Source of the DNA: Ktedonobacter sp.
GTDB lineage: Bacteria > Chloroflexota > Ktedonobacteria > Ktedonobacterales > Ktedonobacteraceae
DNA length: 14,226 nt
Assembly: GCA_003450555.1 (NCBI GenBank)
Contig: DMFQ01000430.1
Coordinates: forward strand, 1,031-15,256
Direction of reading: 5' to 3'
Under the pieces are notes generated by a model, which ran no database searches, was not told where the DNA came from, and worked only from the letters and a program-made list of their open reading frames with translations. The position numbers and the translations under genes were made by a program. Shown here one piece after another: positions 6,979-13,118 of the stretch; positions within the stretch are counted from its first letter, which is position 1, and the number at the start of each line of letters is the position of its first letter.

Positions 6979-7578
6979 ATGAATGAACTTGAGCGAGCTG
7001 CGAAAGAGAGCAGCGACTCAAACACCGATTTCGACAAGAAAACAAAGGAACAAGTAGATCCGATTGGTCAGAATATAGAGACAATAGCAGATCTGCACAT
7101 TCGCATGGAGAAGAAGGTTGATCGGCACCAGCGATCCATAGAGACTGTTACGGCTTTCCTTGGGCGCCCCAGATTTCTTTATATTATTCTCACTTTTGTC
7201 GCCCTCTGGATACTCATGAACGTTGCACTTATACTTTCGGGCTTTCACCCTATTGATCTTCCTCCATTTAACTTGCTGCAGGGAATCATCAGCCTAAGCG
7301 CATTATTGATGACCACTATTGTCCTTATAACTCAACAAAGACAAAATAGAGTGACCGAGTTGCGTCGGCAGTTAGATCTACAGGTTAATTTGTTGGTTGA
7401 GCAAAAAGTAACCAAGTTGATCGCGCTAGTTGAAGAATTACGTCAAGATTCACCCCATGTCCAGAATCGACAAGATCCGGAAGTTGAAGCGCTGATGGAG
7501 CCTGTGAACCCGCATGAAGTCGTTACTACGCTGAACCAGATGATAAAAGATTCAGCCAGGAAAATGGAAAAAGGGTAA
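6979..7578 (+). CDS. DUF1003 family two-helix membrane protein
   Basis: A 199-aa membrane protein with the DUF1003 core. After a charged 60-residue N-terminus comes the family segment DRHQRSIETVTAFLGRPRF, a first membrane helix (about 66-86, containing the conserved W-x3-N of ALWILMN), a short loop with DLPPFNLL, a second helix (about 99-118), QQRQNR, and a long amphipathic, coiled-coil-like stretch (about 120-165, ELRRQLDLQVNLLVEQKV). Both ends are probably cytosolic. The family is widespread and uncharacterised, often read as a stress or transport accessory protein. The frame is open back to a TTG at 6886, but that would start within 10 nt of the preceding terminator and before a candidate promoter. 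The ATG at 6979 is preferred, though its ribosome site (GGATG) is weak. Confidence 0.8.
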   Translation: MNELERAAKESSDSNTDFDKKTKEQVDPIGQNIETIADLHIRMEKKVDRHQRSIETVTAFLGRPRFLYIILTFVALWILMNVALILSGFHPIDLPPFNLLQGIISLSALLMTTIVLITQQRQNRVTELRRQLDLQVNLLVEQKVTKLIALVEELRQDSPHVQNRQDPEVEALMEPVNPHEVVTTLNQMIKDSARKMEKG

Positions 7579-7616
7579 AGCTCGCTACACTCTTATCTTT
7601 TTTGAAGTGCCTCAAC

Positions 7617-7645
7617 TTGACTTTTTTGGTACACCGTGGTATAAT
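7617..7645 (+). promoter_or_regulatory. Near-consensus sigma70 promoter driving a non-coding region
   Basis: TTGACT (7617-7622), a 17-nt spacer and TATAAT (7640-7645): 5/6 and 6/6 to consensus with ideal spacing. No long gene follows on this strand. Confidence 0.8.
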
Positions 7646-7743
7646 TAAGAGTGTTCCGAACAATAAGGAACGGTCCAGGGAAGCAAAGAGACCCTGGCAC
7701 AGGGCGTCGGCTCTGCCATTGGTAAAATCCGAAAGGAGATATT

Positions 7744-7803
7744 ATGAAGCCAATGAAGAAACCAGTACGCATTCTAGGGATGGTCTATCAAATTGACAAG
7801 TAG
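7744..7803 (+). CDS. Possible 19-aa short peptide within the structured RNA
   Basis: ATG at 7744 with AAAGGAG ending 5 nt upstream, 19 codons (MKPMKKPVRILGMVYQIDK), TAG at 7801-7803. The peptide is basic and I do not recognise it. The ribosome site is also the 3' arm of the GAAA-tetraloop hairpin at 7728-7737, and the ATG lies within the larger CATTGG/CCAATG stem-loop, so initiation could be gated by structure, as in leader peptides. Equally, the purine-rich stretch could be purely structural. The frame stays open for many codons after the TAG, without looking like a known protein. Confidence 0.3.
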   Translation: MKPMKKPVRILGMVYQIDK

Positions 7804-8021
7804 GGCCCGTACAGGCGGGCATCCGAGCCTCTGAGCGTCTGTCCATTTCCTATAACTTACCGGGTCTATTTCATGGTTGCACAGAATAGCCGGTCTTTTC
7901 GACGGCCTACGTCGCAGGTTGGCAGGGGTACACAGAGGGGTGTTGCTAAGGGCATACTTAAAAACTATCTTGCCCATATGTTTTGCAATAAATCTCGGTT
8001 GACGTGACACGGGAGTTGTGC

Positions 8022-8067
8022 AGAAAAGAAACACACAAGGACTAGATACCAAGAGTATCTAGTCCTT
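8022..8067 (-). terminator. Terminator of the mnmA-lepA operon
   Basis: AAGGACTAGATAC (8037-8049) pairs perfectly over 13 bp with GTATCTAGTCCTT (8055-8067) across a 5-nt loop, 27 nt after the lepA stop. On the minus strand it is followed by a T-rich stretch (complement of 8022-8036). The tract is interrupted by G and C, so efficiency is uncertain. The stem could also serve as the 3' end of the plus-strand RNA converging on it. Confidence 0.65.
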
Positions 8068-8093
8068 GCTGGTATTACAAGCGTTTTTGCTCC

Positions 8094-9896
8094 TTAATCG
8101 AGCGATAGTATCGCCATAAACGCCTCCTGGGGAATCTCCACGTTACCAACCATTTTCATACGCTTCTTGCCCTCTTTTTGCTTCTCCAACAGTTTGCGCT
8201 TGCGTGAAATGTCACCGCCGTAACATTTAGCGAGCACATCTTTGCGCATCGCTTTCACGGTTTCACGGGCAATGATACGTGAGCCAATGGCAGCCTGGAT
8301 GGGCACCTCGAAAAGTTGACGGGGGATAAGGCTGCGCAGCTTCTCAACCAGCGTTCGTCCCTGCACATAAGCCTTGTCGCGGTGGAGAATCAGCGACAGG
8401 GCATCTACTGGATAGCTATTGACGAGGATATCCAGTTTCACCAGGTCAGCTTCCTGGTAGCCGCCAAAGCTGTAGTCGAGCGAGCCGTAGCCCTGGGTGC
8501 GCGACTTGAGATGGTCGTAAAAATCAACAATCAGCTCCTGCAGCGGCATTTTATAGGTCAATAAGACACGCTCGGCCTCGATATACTTCATCTCTTTGAA
8601 GGTTCCCCGTCGTGAGGTCACCAGGTCCATAATCGTGCCAATATAGCGCGAGGGTGTGAAAATGGAGATATCCATCCAAGGTTCTTCGATTGTCTCGATG
8701 TCGCCAGAGGCGGGAAAATCCGACGGGTTATCTACTCTGACCATCGTCCCATTCAAGGGTGTGACATAGTACTCTACGCTGGGAGCTGTAGCGAGGATGT
8801 CCAGGTTGTACTCGCGCTCAAGTCGTTCCTGGACAATTTCCATGTGCAGCAGACCTAAGAAACCACAACGGAAGCCAAAGCCTAACGCATTTGAGGTTTC
8901 TGGTTCATAGAAAAGCGAGGCGTCGTTTAGCTTGAGACGATCCAACGCATCGCGCAAGAGCGGATAATCGCTTCCCTCAACCGGATAGATACCCGCGAAG
9001 ACCATTGGTTTGGCGGGTTTGTATCCGGGCAATGCCTCGACCCTGCCGAGGGCATGAGGAGTAGTTACTGTGTCGCCCACGCGACAATCTTTTACATGTT
9101 TGAAACCTGTCGCGATATAGCCAACCTCTCCCGCGGTCAAGCGACCGGAGGAGACCATGCGTGGTTGGAAGAAGCCCGCTTCTAAAATATCGGTCGTACT
9201 ACCAGCCGCCATCATCGACAGGCGTTCACTTTCGCGTAGCTGTCCGTCAACAATGCGCACATAGGCAATCACACCCTTGTACGCGTCATAATGCGAGTCG
9301 AAGACCAGGGCGCGCAGTGGCGCATCAGGATCGCCCTTGGGAGGCGGAATCTGTTTGATGATGGCCTCGAGAATCTCTTGCGTGCCGATACCTTCTTTGG
9401 CTGAGGCGAGGATGCACTCGTCTTTGGGCAGACCAATGACCTCCTCGACTTCTTGCTTGACACGTTCGGGGTCGGCGCTGGGCAGGTCGATCTTATTAAT
9501 GACTGGAATGATACTCAAATCGGCTTCCACAGCCAGGTATAGATTGGCTAACGTCTGTGCCTCGATGCCCTGGGTGGAGTCGATGACCAGTAGAGTCCCT
9601 TCACAGGCGGCGAGGCTGCGCGACACTTCATAGGTGAAGTCGACATGCCCCGGTGTATCGATCAGGTTCAATTCATACTCTTCGCCATCAAGCGCCGTGT
9701 AGCGCATGCGCACTGCCTGAGCTTTTATGGTGATGCCCTTTTCACGCTCCAAATCCATCTGGTCAAGCGTTTGCTCCACCAAATCCCGTTTGGAGACTGT
9801 TCCGGTAAATTCTAACAAACGATCGGCCAGGGTCGATTTGCCATGATCAATGTGGGCGATAATACAGAAATTGCGAATATGTGCTTGATCGGTCAT
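8094..9896 (-). CDS. lepA: Elongation factor 4 (LepA), ribosome back-translocating GTPase
   Basis: A 600-aa LepA of normal length. The GTPase domain has P-loop AHIDHGKS (14-21), switch I region [11 protein letters not shown]3 DTPGHVDF (about 81-88), G4 NKID (about 135-138) and G5 SAKEG. EF-G-like domains II, III and V follow, then the LepA-specific C-terminal domain with [25 protein letters not shown] and [24 protein letters not shown]. Family knowledge: LepA binds ribosomes, acts in translation under ionic or pH stress and helps 30S biogenesis. The ATG at 9894-9896 overlaps the mnmA stop (ATGA, 4-nt overlap), with GGAGG inside the mnmA end, so the two are co-transcribed and probably translationally coupled. 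A hairpin terminator follows the TAA at 8094-8096. Confidence 0.97.
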   Translation of the reverse strand: MTDQAHIRNFCIIAHIDHGKSTLADRLLEFTGTVSKRDLVEQTLDQMDLEREKGITIKAQAVRMRYTALDGEEYELNLIDTPGHVDFTYEVSRSLAACEGTLLVIDSTQGIEAQTLANLYLAVEADLSIIPVINKIDLPSADPERVKQEVEEVIGLPKDECILASAKEGIGTQEILEAIIKQIPPPKGDPDAPLRALVFDSHYDAYKGVIAYVRIVDGQLRESERLSMMAAGSTTDILEAGFFQPRMVSSGRLTAGEVGYIATGFKHVKDCRVGDTVTTPHALGRVEALPGYKPAKPMVFAGIYPVEGSDYPLLRDALDRLKLNDASLFYEPETSNALGFGFRCGFLGLLHMEIVQERLEREYNLDILATAPSVEYYVTPLNGTMVRVDNPSDFPASGDIETIEEPWMDISIFTPSRYIGTIMDLVTSRRGTFKEMKYIEAERVLLTYKMPLQELIVDFYDHLKSRTQGYGSLDYSFGGYQEADLVKLDILVNSYPVDALSLILHRDKAYVQGRTLVEKLRSLIPRQLFEVPIQAAIGSRIIARETVKAMRKDVLAKCYGGDISRKRKLLEKQKEGKKRMKMVGNVEIPQEAFMAILSLD

Positions 9897-11065
9897 GCTT
9901 CAATAATTCCTCCACACAGCACCTCATCACCATCCTGGCCACCATAAAAGACGGCTGCTTGTCCAGGTGTAATCGAACGCTGTGGGCGTGAAAGTGTCAC
10001 TTTTAGACGATTTCCCTCGATAGGGGTTAGCAGGGCATGCGCTTCGGGTGCCTTATAACGAATACGCACGTTTGCTTCGAATGGCTCGGTTGGAAGATCA
10101 CCGCTGAGGTAGTGCATTTTCCCGACGATACAGTCCGTTCGTTCGAGCGCAGCAGCGGGGCCAACGATCAGCGAGTTTTGAGCGGCATCGATTTTGAGTA
10201 CATGCAAGGGTTCCAGGGAGGTGAGGCCGAGGCCCTTGCGCTGGCCGATCGTATAAAAAGCCAAGCCACGATGGCGCCCCAATAGCGACCCATGCTGATC
10301 AAAGATCGGCCCGGGTTTTGGCAGTGTAATCAGAGGCTTCGCGCTCGCCGCTGCTCCTGATACGCCAGCGCCGACAGCTTCTCGTTCCACCATGGTATTG
10401 GCTGCATAGCGATCAATAAAACCGCGATAATCGTTTTGCGCGACAAAACATATCTCCTGGCTCTCTGCCTTCGTCGCTACCGTCATTCCGCGCTCAGCCG
10501 CCATCGCCCGCACCTGTGACTTCGTGTATGGCCCCAGGGGGAAGCAGGCATGGGAGAGTTGCTGCTGGTTGAGGACATGCAGGACATAGGACTGGTCTTT
10601 GTCAGGATCAATGCCACGCCGCAACCTGCGCTTACCCGTAACAGGATGGTCATCCACGCGCACATAATGTCCTGTCGCCATATAATCTGCATCAAGCGCG
10701 AGTGCCCGGTTAAGCATTACTGTGAAGCGGATGTGGCGGTTGCATGTCAGACAAGGGTTGGGCGTGCGGCCAGCGACGTACTCTTCGTAGAACATGTCCA
10801 CGACCGTATGCTTAAACTCTTGCTCAACGTTAACCAGGTAAAATGGAATATCGAGCATACGCGCGACGCGTCTTGCATCATCAACTGATTCCAAGGAGCA
10901 GCATTTATTCTGGACAACTCGTTCTACGCCGTCATCTTCGATAACGCCCGGTTCTGACCACAGGCGTAGCATAATACCAATGACCTCGTGACCCTGTTCT
11001 TTCAAGAGGGCGGCGGCTACCGAGCTATCTACGCCGCCGCTCATGGCGACGACTATTCGTGACAT
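9893..11065 (-). CDS. mnmA: tRNA-specific 2-thiouridylase MnmA
   Basis: A 390-aa MnmA, which makes the 2-thio group of U34 in tRNAs for Lys, Glu and Gln, using ATP and relayed sulfur. Visible signatures are the PP-loop SGGVDSS (9-15), [12 protein letters not shown] with catalytic Cys108, TGHYVR (131-136), DKDQSY (156-161), ESQEICFV with Cys206 as persulfide cysteine, and [10 protein letters not shown] (271-280). Cys105 gives a C-x2-C motif where E. coli has Asp-x2-Cys, and a Cys-Cys pair sits at 55-56. A Gly/Ala-rich insertion at about 230-243 makes it slightly long for the family. The ATG at 11063-11065 follows CAGGAG closely. It heads a two-gene operon with lepA. Its leader carries an extended -10 promoter and a terminator-like hairpin. 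Confidence 0.96.
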   Translation of the reverse strand: MSRIVVAMSGGVDSSVAAALLKEQGHEVIGIMLRLWSEPGVIEDDGVERVVQNKCCSLESVDDARRVARMLDIPFYLVNVEQEFKHTVVDMFYEEYVAGRTPNPCLTCNRHIRFTVMLNRALALDADYMATGHYVRVDDHPVTGKRRLRRGIDPDKDQSYVLHVLNQQQLSHACFPLGPYTKSQVRAMAAERGMTVATKAESQEICFVAQNDYRGFIDRYAANTMVEREAVGAGVSGAAASAKPLITLPKPGPIFDQHGSLLGRHRGLAFYTIGQRKGLGLTSLEPLHVLKIDAAQNSLIVGPAAALERTDCIVGKMHYLSGDLPTEPFEANVRIRYKAPEAHALLTPIEGNRLKVTLSRPQRSITPGQAAVFYGGQDGDEVLCGGIIEA

Positions 11066-11113
11066 AATTCTCCTGCTCCTACTATCTATCTTGCTAGCTA
11101 TATTGTCAGGTAG

Positions 11114-11145
11114 AAAAAAGGACTAGCCTCTGATGTGGGCTAGTC
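11114..11145 (-). terminator. Terminator-like hairpin in the mnmA leader (possible attenuator)
   Basis: GACTAGCC (11121-11128) and GGCTAGTC (11138-11145) form an 8-bp stem with a 9-nt loop, extended after one mismatch by three A-T pairs. On the minus strand the stem is followed by C and six Ts (11114-11119). It lies between the mnmA promoter and ATG, so transcription must pass it. Confidence 0.6.
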
Positions 11146-11176
11146 TTTTCCTGTTCCACGTGTTGTAAACAAGCCT

Positions 11177-11182
11177 ATTATA
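11177..11182 (-). promoter_or_regulatory. Extended -10 promoter of mnmA-lepA
   Basis: On the minus strand TATAAT (11177-11182) is preceded by TGC, giving a TGn extended -10 element; no good -35 is visible. The start near 11170 would give a leader of about 105 nt that includes the 11114-11145 hairpin. Confidence 0.55.
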
Positions 11183-11240
11183 GCATACTCAAAGAGAGAA
11201 TGAATAGTGGCCCAAATTTCATTTCATGGCCATGACCCCC

Positions 11241-11269
11241 TCGACTGAATCCGTTCCTTCGTGTATAAT
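11241..11269 (+). promoter_or_regulatory. Candidate sigma70 promoter of the small membrane protein gene
   Basis: TCGACT (11241-11246), a 17-nt spacer and TATAAT (11264-11269). The start near 11276 implies a leader of about 190 nt. It diverges from the mnmA promoter. Confidence 0.55.
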
Positions 11270-11335
11270 GGCCTCAATATACTCGTTGTGTTCATCTTCC
11301 CGCGTTGGACAATGACGAAAATCTATAGGGCTGTA

Positions 11336-11360
11336 GAAGCGTATTGAATACGAATGCTTC
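11336..11360 (+). other. Leader stem-loop 1 of the small membrane protein gene
   Basis: CGTAT (11340-11344) and ATACG (11348-11352) pair around a TGA loop; outer GAAG (11336-11339) and CTTC (11357-11360) extend the stem across a 4-nt bulge. It lies within the predicted leader. Confidence 0.3.
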
Positions 11361-11414
11361 CTGATAGCAGGTTAGTCAGCGAAGCACACAAGAAAGCAAC
11401 TATCTGTAAATATC

Positions 11415-11449
11415 CCCGAAGAGGATGGAATTACTCGAGAACCTTCGGG
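11415..11449 (+). promoter_or_regulatory. Leader stem-loop abutting the ribosome site
   Basis: CCCGAAG (11415-11421) and CTTCGGG (11443-11449) form a perfect 7-bp stem with a 21-nt loop. AAGGAG follows at 11451-11456, just 1 nt after the stem, so the fold could limit ribosome access. Confidence 0.4.
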
Positions 11450-11465
11450 CAAGGAGTGATGAAGG

Positions 11466-11918
11466 ATGCCAAAGAAGACCGCGACCGCGCGAGGTGGAGC
11501 ACAACGCAATAGACCAAAAGTACAGAAAAATATTGAATTGGTGCAACCGGCCTCTGATGATCAGGAACTTGAAGTCAGTACGCCCCGTAGCGCTGTTGAT
11601 CCAGGTGCCGCTAGCATAACGGCTGTCACGACACCCACAGCAACTAAGCGGGGTGAATCTAAGCGGAGTGGGACTACGCAGAGCGAGGCTAAAACGGAAC
11701 CTGCTGCACCTGTCAATGCCACTAAAGGAAGCGCAGCGGCGCGTCTAGCCGATCGACGTCAGACGATAGTAAAGGCTCAGCAGCGAGCAGCCGCTTCCCT
11801 GGTCACTGTAGAGCATTATGCTTATGTGCGCCGGGACCTGATTTTTATCGCGATATTAGCTGGAATTATGTTTACTGCTATTATCATCTTGCGCTTCGTC
11901 CCTGGTATCGGATCTTAA
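11466..11918 (+). CDS. Small single-TM protein of unknown function (150 aa)
   Basis: I do not recognise a named family. The first 110 residues are basic and Ala/Thr/Ser/Lys-rich (opening MPKKTATARGG), with no hydrophobic core, and are probably disordered. After an AHA-like helix (about 88-112, AAARLADRRQTIVKAQQRAAA) and VEHYAYVRRDL comes one membrane helix (about 124-145) ending in RFVPGIGS. With no signal peptide this suggests a tail-anchored protein with its long charged part in the cytosol, perhaps touching nucleic acid or acidic partners, which is inference. AAGGAG precedes the ATG at 11466 by 9 nt. An overlapping frame at 11425-11619 is a shadow. The gene has its own promoter, a structured leader and a strong terminator. 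Confidence 0.75.
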   Translation: MPKKTATARGGAQRNRPKVQKNIELVQPASDDQELEVSTPRSAVDPGAASITAVTTPTATKRGESKRSGTTQSEAKTEPAAPVNATKGSAAARLADRRQTIVKAQQRAAASLVTVEHYAYVRRDLIFIAILAGIMFTAIIILRFVPGIGS

Positions 11919-11930
11919 GCATACAATAGG

Positions 11931-11970
11931 AGAAGCACTGAGCTGTATGGTCTCAGTGCTTCTTTTTATT
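11931..11970 (+). terminator. Intrinsic terminator after the small membrane protein gene
   Basis: AGAAGCACTGAG (11931-11942) and CTCAGTGCTTCT (11952-11963) form a perfect 12-bp stem with a 9-nt loop, followed by TTTTATT. It lies 13 nt after the stop and also sits between convergent genes. Confidence 0.92.
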
Positions 11971-12030
11971 GCTGCGGGTGGCTTGTACAGAGGCCGGATA
12001 GCCCTCAACGCCATATATGCGAAAATCAGG

Positions 12031-12312
12031 TCAGTGTACGAGCGGGCTGGTACCTAACCCGGCGGGAATACCATGTCGATGGGCCGCGGGAATAGTGACG
12101 CCCAGAACGCGCTGCATAGCCATAGTGTGGCTGCAGTCTCCCCAGTCATTAAAGAAACGGCAGGTACAAGTCCACTCTCCATTGTCAAAAATGGTAGTGT
12201 GAATATCATTTTCGCCCCGGAACGTTGCTTCAAAGCGAGTGAATTGTATTCGCTCTGGTTCTTCCGCATAACGCTTGGCTTTTGCGATCTTACTGATCAT
12301 ACTTGAGTTCAT
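12031..12312 (-). CDS. Small SWIM zinc-finger protein
   Basis: A 93-aa protein that is little more than a SWIM zinc finger. The zinc ligands are Cys49, Cys51, Cys60 and His62 in WTCTCRFFNDWGDCSH, a C-x-C-x8-C-x-H pattern that fits the SWIM signature. The N-terminal 45 residues (SKIAKAKRYAEEPERIQF, then a strand-rich FEATFRG) match the stem that usually precedes the finger. SWIM domains act in nucleic-acid or protein binding and normally sit in larger proteins such as SWI2/SNF2 helicases or transposases; here no such partner is near. AAGGAG lies 11 nt before the ATG at 12310-12312. The gene converges on the terminator at 11931-11970. The domain call is strong; the role is unknown. Confidence 0.8.
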   Translation of the reverse strand: MNSSMISKIAKAKRYAEEPERIQFTRFEATFRGENDIHTTIFDNGEWTCTCRFFNDWGDCSHTMAMQRVLGVTIPAAHRHGIPAGLGTSPLVH

Positions 12313-12374
12313 GATCGGTACTCTCCTTTATATTTAGCAACCACTCCGTGTCCACATCTTCGTTCATTCGCACT

Positions 12375-12392
12375 CTCTATACACTTATAGAG
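12375..12392. repeat. Inverted repeat upstream of the SWIM gene
   Basis: CTCTATA (12375-12381) and TATAGAG (12386-12392), a perfect 7-bp dyad with a 4-nt spacer, 63-80 nt upstream of the SWIM start. It overlaps -10-like TATAAG/TATAGA on the minus strand, so it may be an operator; no good -35 is visible. Nothing else is supported in 12393-12625. Confidence 0.3.
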
Positions 12393-12625
12393 GCGTATCT
12401 TTTCTGGTTGCGCACCTGTTAGATTTTCCAAACTTCCTTCATCCAGCACTGGGCTTGAATGCTCTACTCAAAAGAAAGCGTTCTTACCTCCTCTCTTAAA
12501 AATAGTGATCTGGCCTACGCCTGTTTCAATTTTGCCTAGCAATCAGGCTAAGCTCAATGGCCATCGAAAACTGAAGAAGATGAATCGATGATCCCTGTAT
12601 CCGGTGCGCATATAATAAAGGTCTG

Positions 12626-12662
12626 AAAAATAAAAAACACCAGGGCAAAAATTCCCTAGTGT
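12626..12662 (-). terminator. Intrinsic terminator of the minus-strand candidate RNA
   Basis: ACAC-C-AGGG (12637-12645) pairs with CCCT-A-GTGT (12654-12662), a 4+4 bp stem with one mismatch. On the minus strand it is followed by TTTTTT-A-TTTTT (complement of 12626-12637). Confidence 0.75.
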
Positions 12663-12857
12663 GTGTTTATGAGTCACCGCGAGTCATCACCGCGTCTCTC
12701 AGTGATGTAACCTGTGATGCCAATGAGACTGAATCCATGTTTTTATATATCATCCTCACCCGGCCAGAAAAAAGAGGCCGAATGCAACGCCTACATGACC
12801 GACTGTAGGAAATATAGGCTGAACGTAACTTGTAAACTTGGAAATCTCCTTGTGATT
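12626..12857 (-). ncRNA. Candidate small RNA of about 230 nt
   Basis: The transcript is bounded by a good promoter (12864-12892) and an intrinsic terminator (12626-12662), with no convincing gene between. Internal stems are CCTACA/TGTAGG (12790-12795/12804-12809, 8-nt loop) and CGGCC/GGCCG (12761-12765/12776-12780, 10-nt U-rich loop on the RNA). Near the 3' end a direct repeat containing GAGTCA (12671-12676, 12681-12686) overlaps a possible ATCAC/GTGAT pairing. An AAGGAG lies about 18 nt into the RNA but no ATG, GTG or TTG follows at proper distance. A 23-codon frame (12667-12738) ends just before the terminator but lacks a well-spaced ribosome site. The family is unknown to me. Confidence 0.5.
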
Positions 12858-12863
12858 GGATTG

Positions 12864-12892
12864 ATTATACCATACGAAAAGGGGATTGTCCA
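12864..12892 (-). promoter_or_regulatory. Strong promoter of the minus-strand candidate RNA
   Basis: On the minus strand TGGACA (12887-12892), a 17-nt spacer and TATAAT (12864-12869), preceded by TGG, which also makes an extended -10. Matches are 5/6 and 6/6. Confidence 0.75.
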
Positions 12893-13020
12893 TCCCAAAA
12901 TCTCACAAAAATGTCTCATTGTTTGAGAATGATCGTGCGGAAGACGAAGAGATGTAGCAAAGTAGCATAGCTCACTGTCCCAGTATTGCCCTCCTCACTG
13001 CAATTAGTCTTTATAGCCAC

Positions 13021-13052
13021 TATACTACAGGTAATGAATCCTGATATACTAC
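13021..13052. repeat. Direct repeat upstream of the S53 protease gene
   Basis: TATACTAC occurs at 13021-13028 and 13045-13052, 24 bp apart, each followed by AGG or GGA. Both include -10-like TATACT on the plus strand, so they could be tandem promoters or a repeated site 67-98 nt before the protease start. Nothing else is supported in 12893-13118. Confidence 0.3.
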
Positions 13053-13118
13053 GGATGCTCAAAAGTGGAAGAGTTTCGCGCTGTAGTTCTACCTTATCAA
13101 CTTTACCAGGAGGAACGT

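Larger units (their letters stand above)
7652..8067 (+). ncRNA. Candidate structured RNA of about 415 nt, unknown family
   Basis: The region starts just after a very strong promoter and contains a series of stems. GTTCC/GGAAC at 7653-7671. CCAGGG/CCCTGG at 7675-7697. CATTGG/CCAATG at 7717-7755, enclosing TCC-GAAA-GGA, a GNRA-type tetraloop hairpin, at 7728-7737. GCCCG/CGGGC at 7805-7820. ACCGG/CCGGT plus TATT/AATA at 7859-7894. A 13-bp perfect stem at 8037-8067 closes it. The only ribosome-site-linked frame is a 19-codon one at 7744. I do not see tmRNA, RNase P, SRP RNA or a named riboswitch. Standalone HEARO/omega RNAs are numerous in Ktedonobacter and are one testable identity, but I cannot confirm that here. 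The 3' end is uncertain because no T-run follows the last stem on this strand. Confidence 0.5.

Noticed and set aside
7774..8052. 92-codon minus-strand frame downstream of lepA
   Set aside because: No ribosome site or known family; it is antisense to the hairpin-rich region and starts inside the lepA terminator stem.
7652..8067. tmRNA, RNase P RNA or SRP RNA
   Set aside because: None of the conserved sequence blocks of these RNAs could be found, and no tRNA-like end with CCA is present.
11114..11145. T-box leader of mnmA
   Set aside because: The leader is too short and lacks the conserved T-box sequence; only a terminator-like stem is visible.
12611..12662. Plus-strand promoter at TATAAT 12611-12616
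   Set aside because: The matching -35 is poor, and any transcript would run directly into the hairpin at 12637-12662.
12714..12926. 70-codon plus-strand frame over the candidate small RNA
   Set aside because: No ribosome site and no protein-like features; it is antisense to a promoter-terminator unit.
13065..13118. Upstream GTG start of the S53 precursor
   Set aside because: It would bury the strong AGGAGG inside the gene and put 18 extra residues before an otherwise normal lipoprotein signal peptide.
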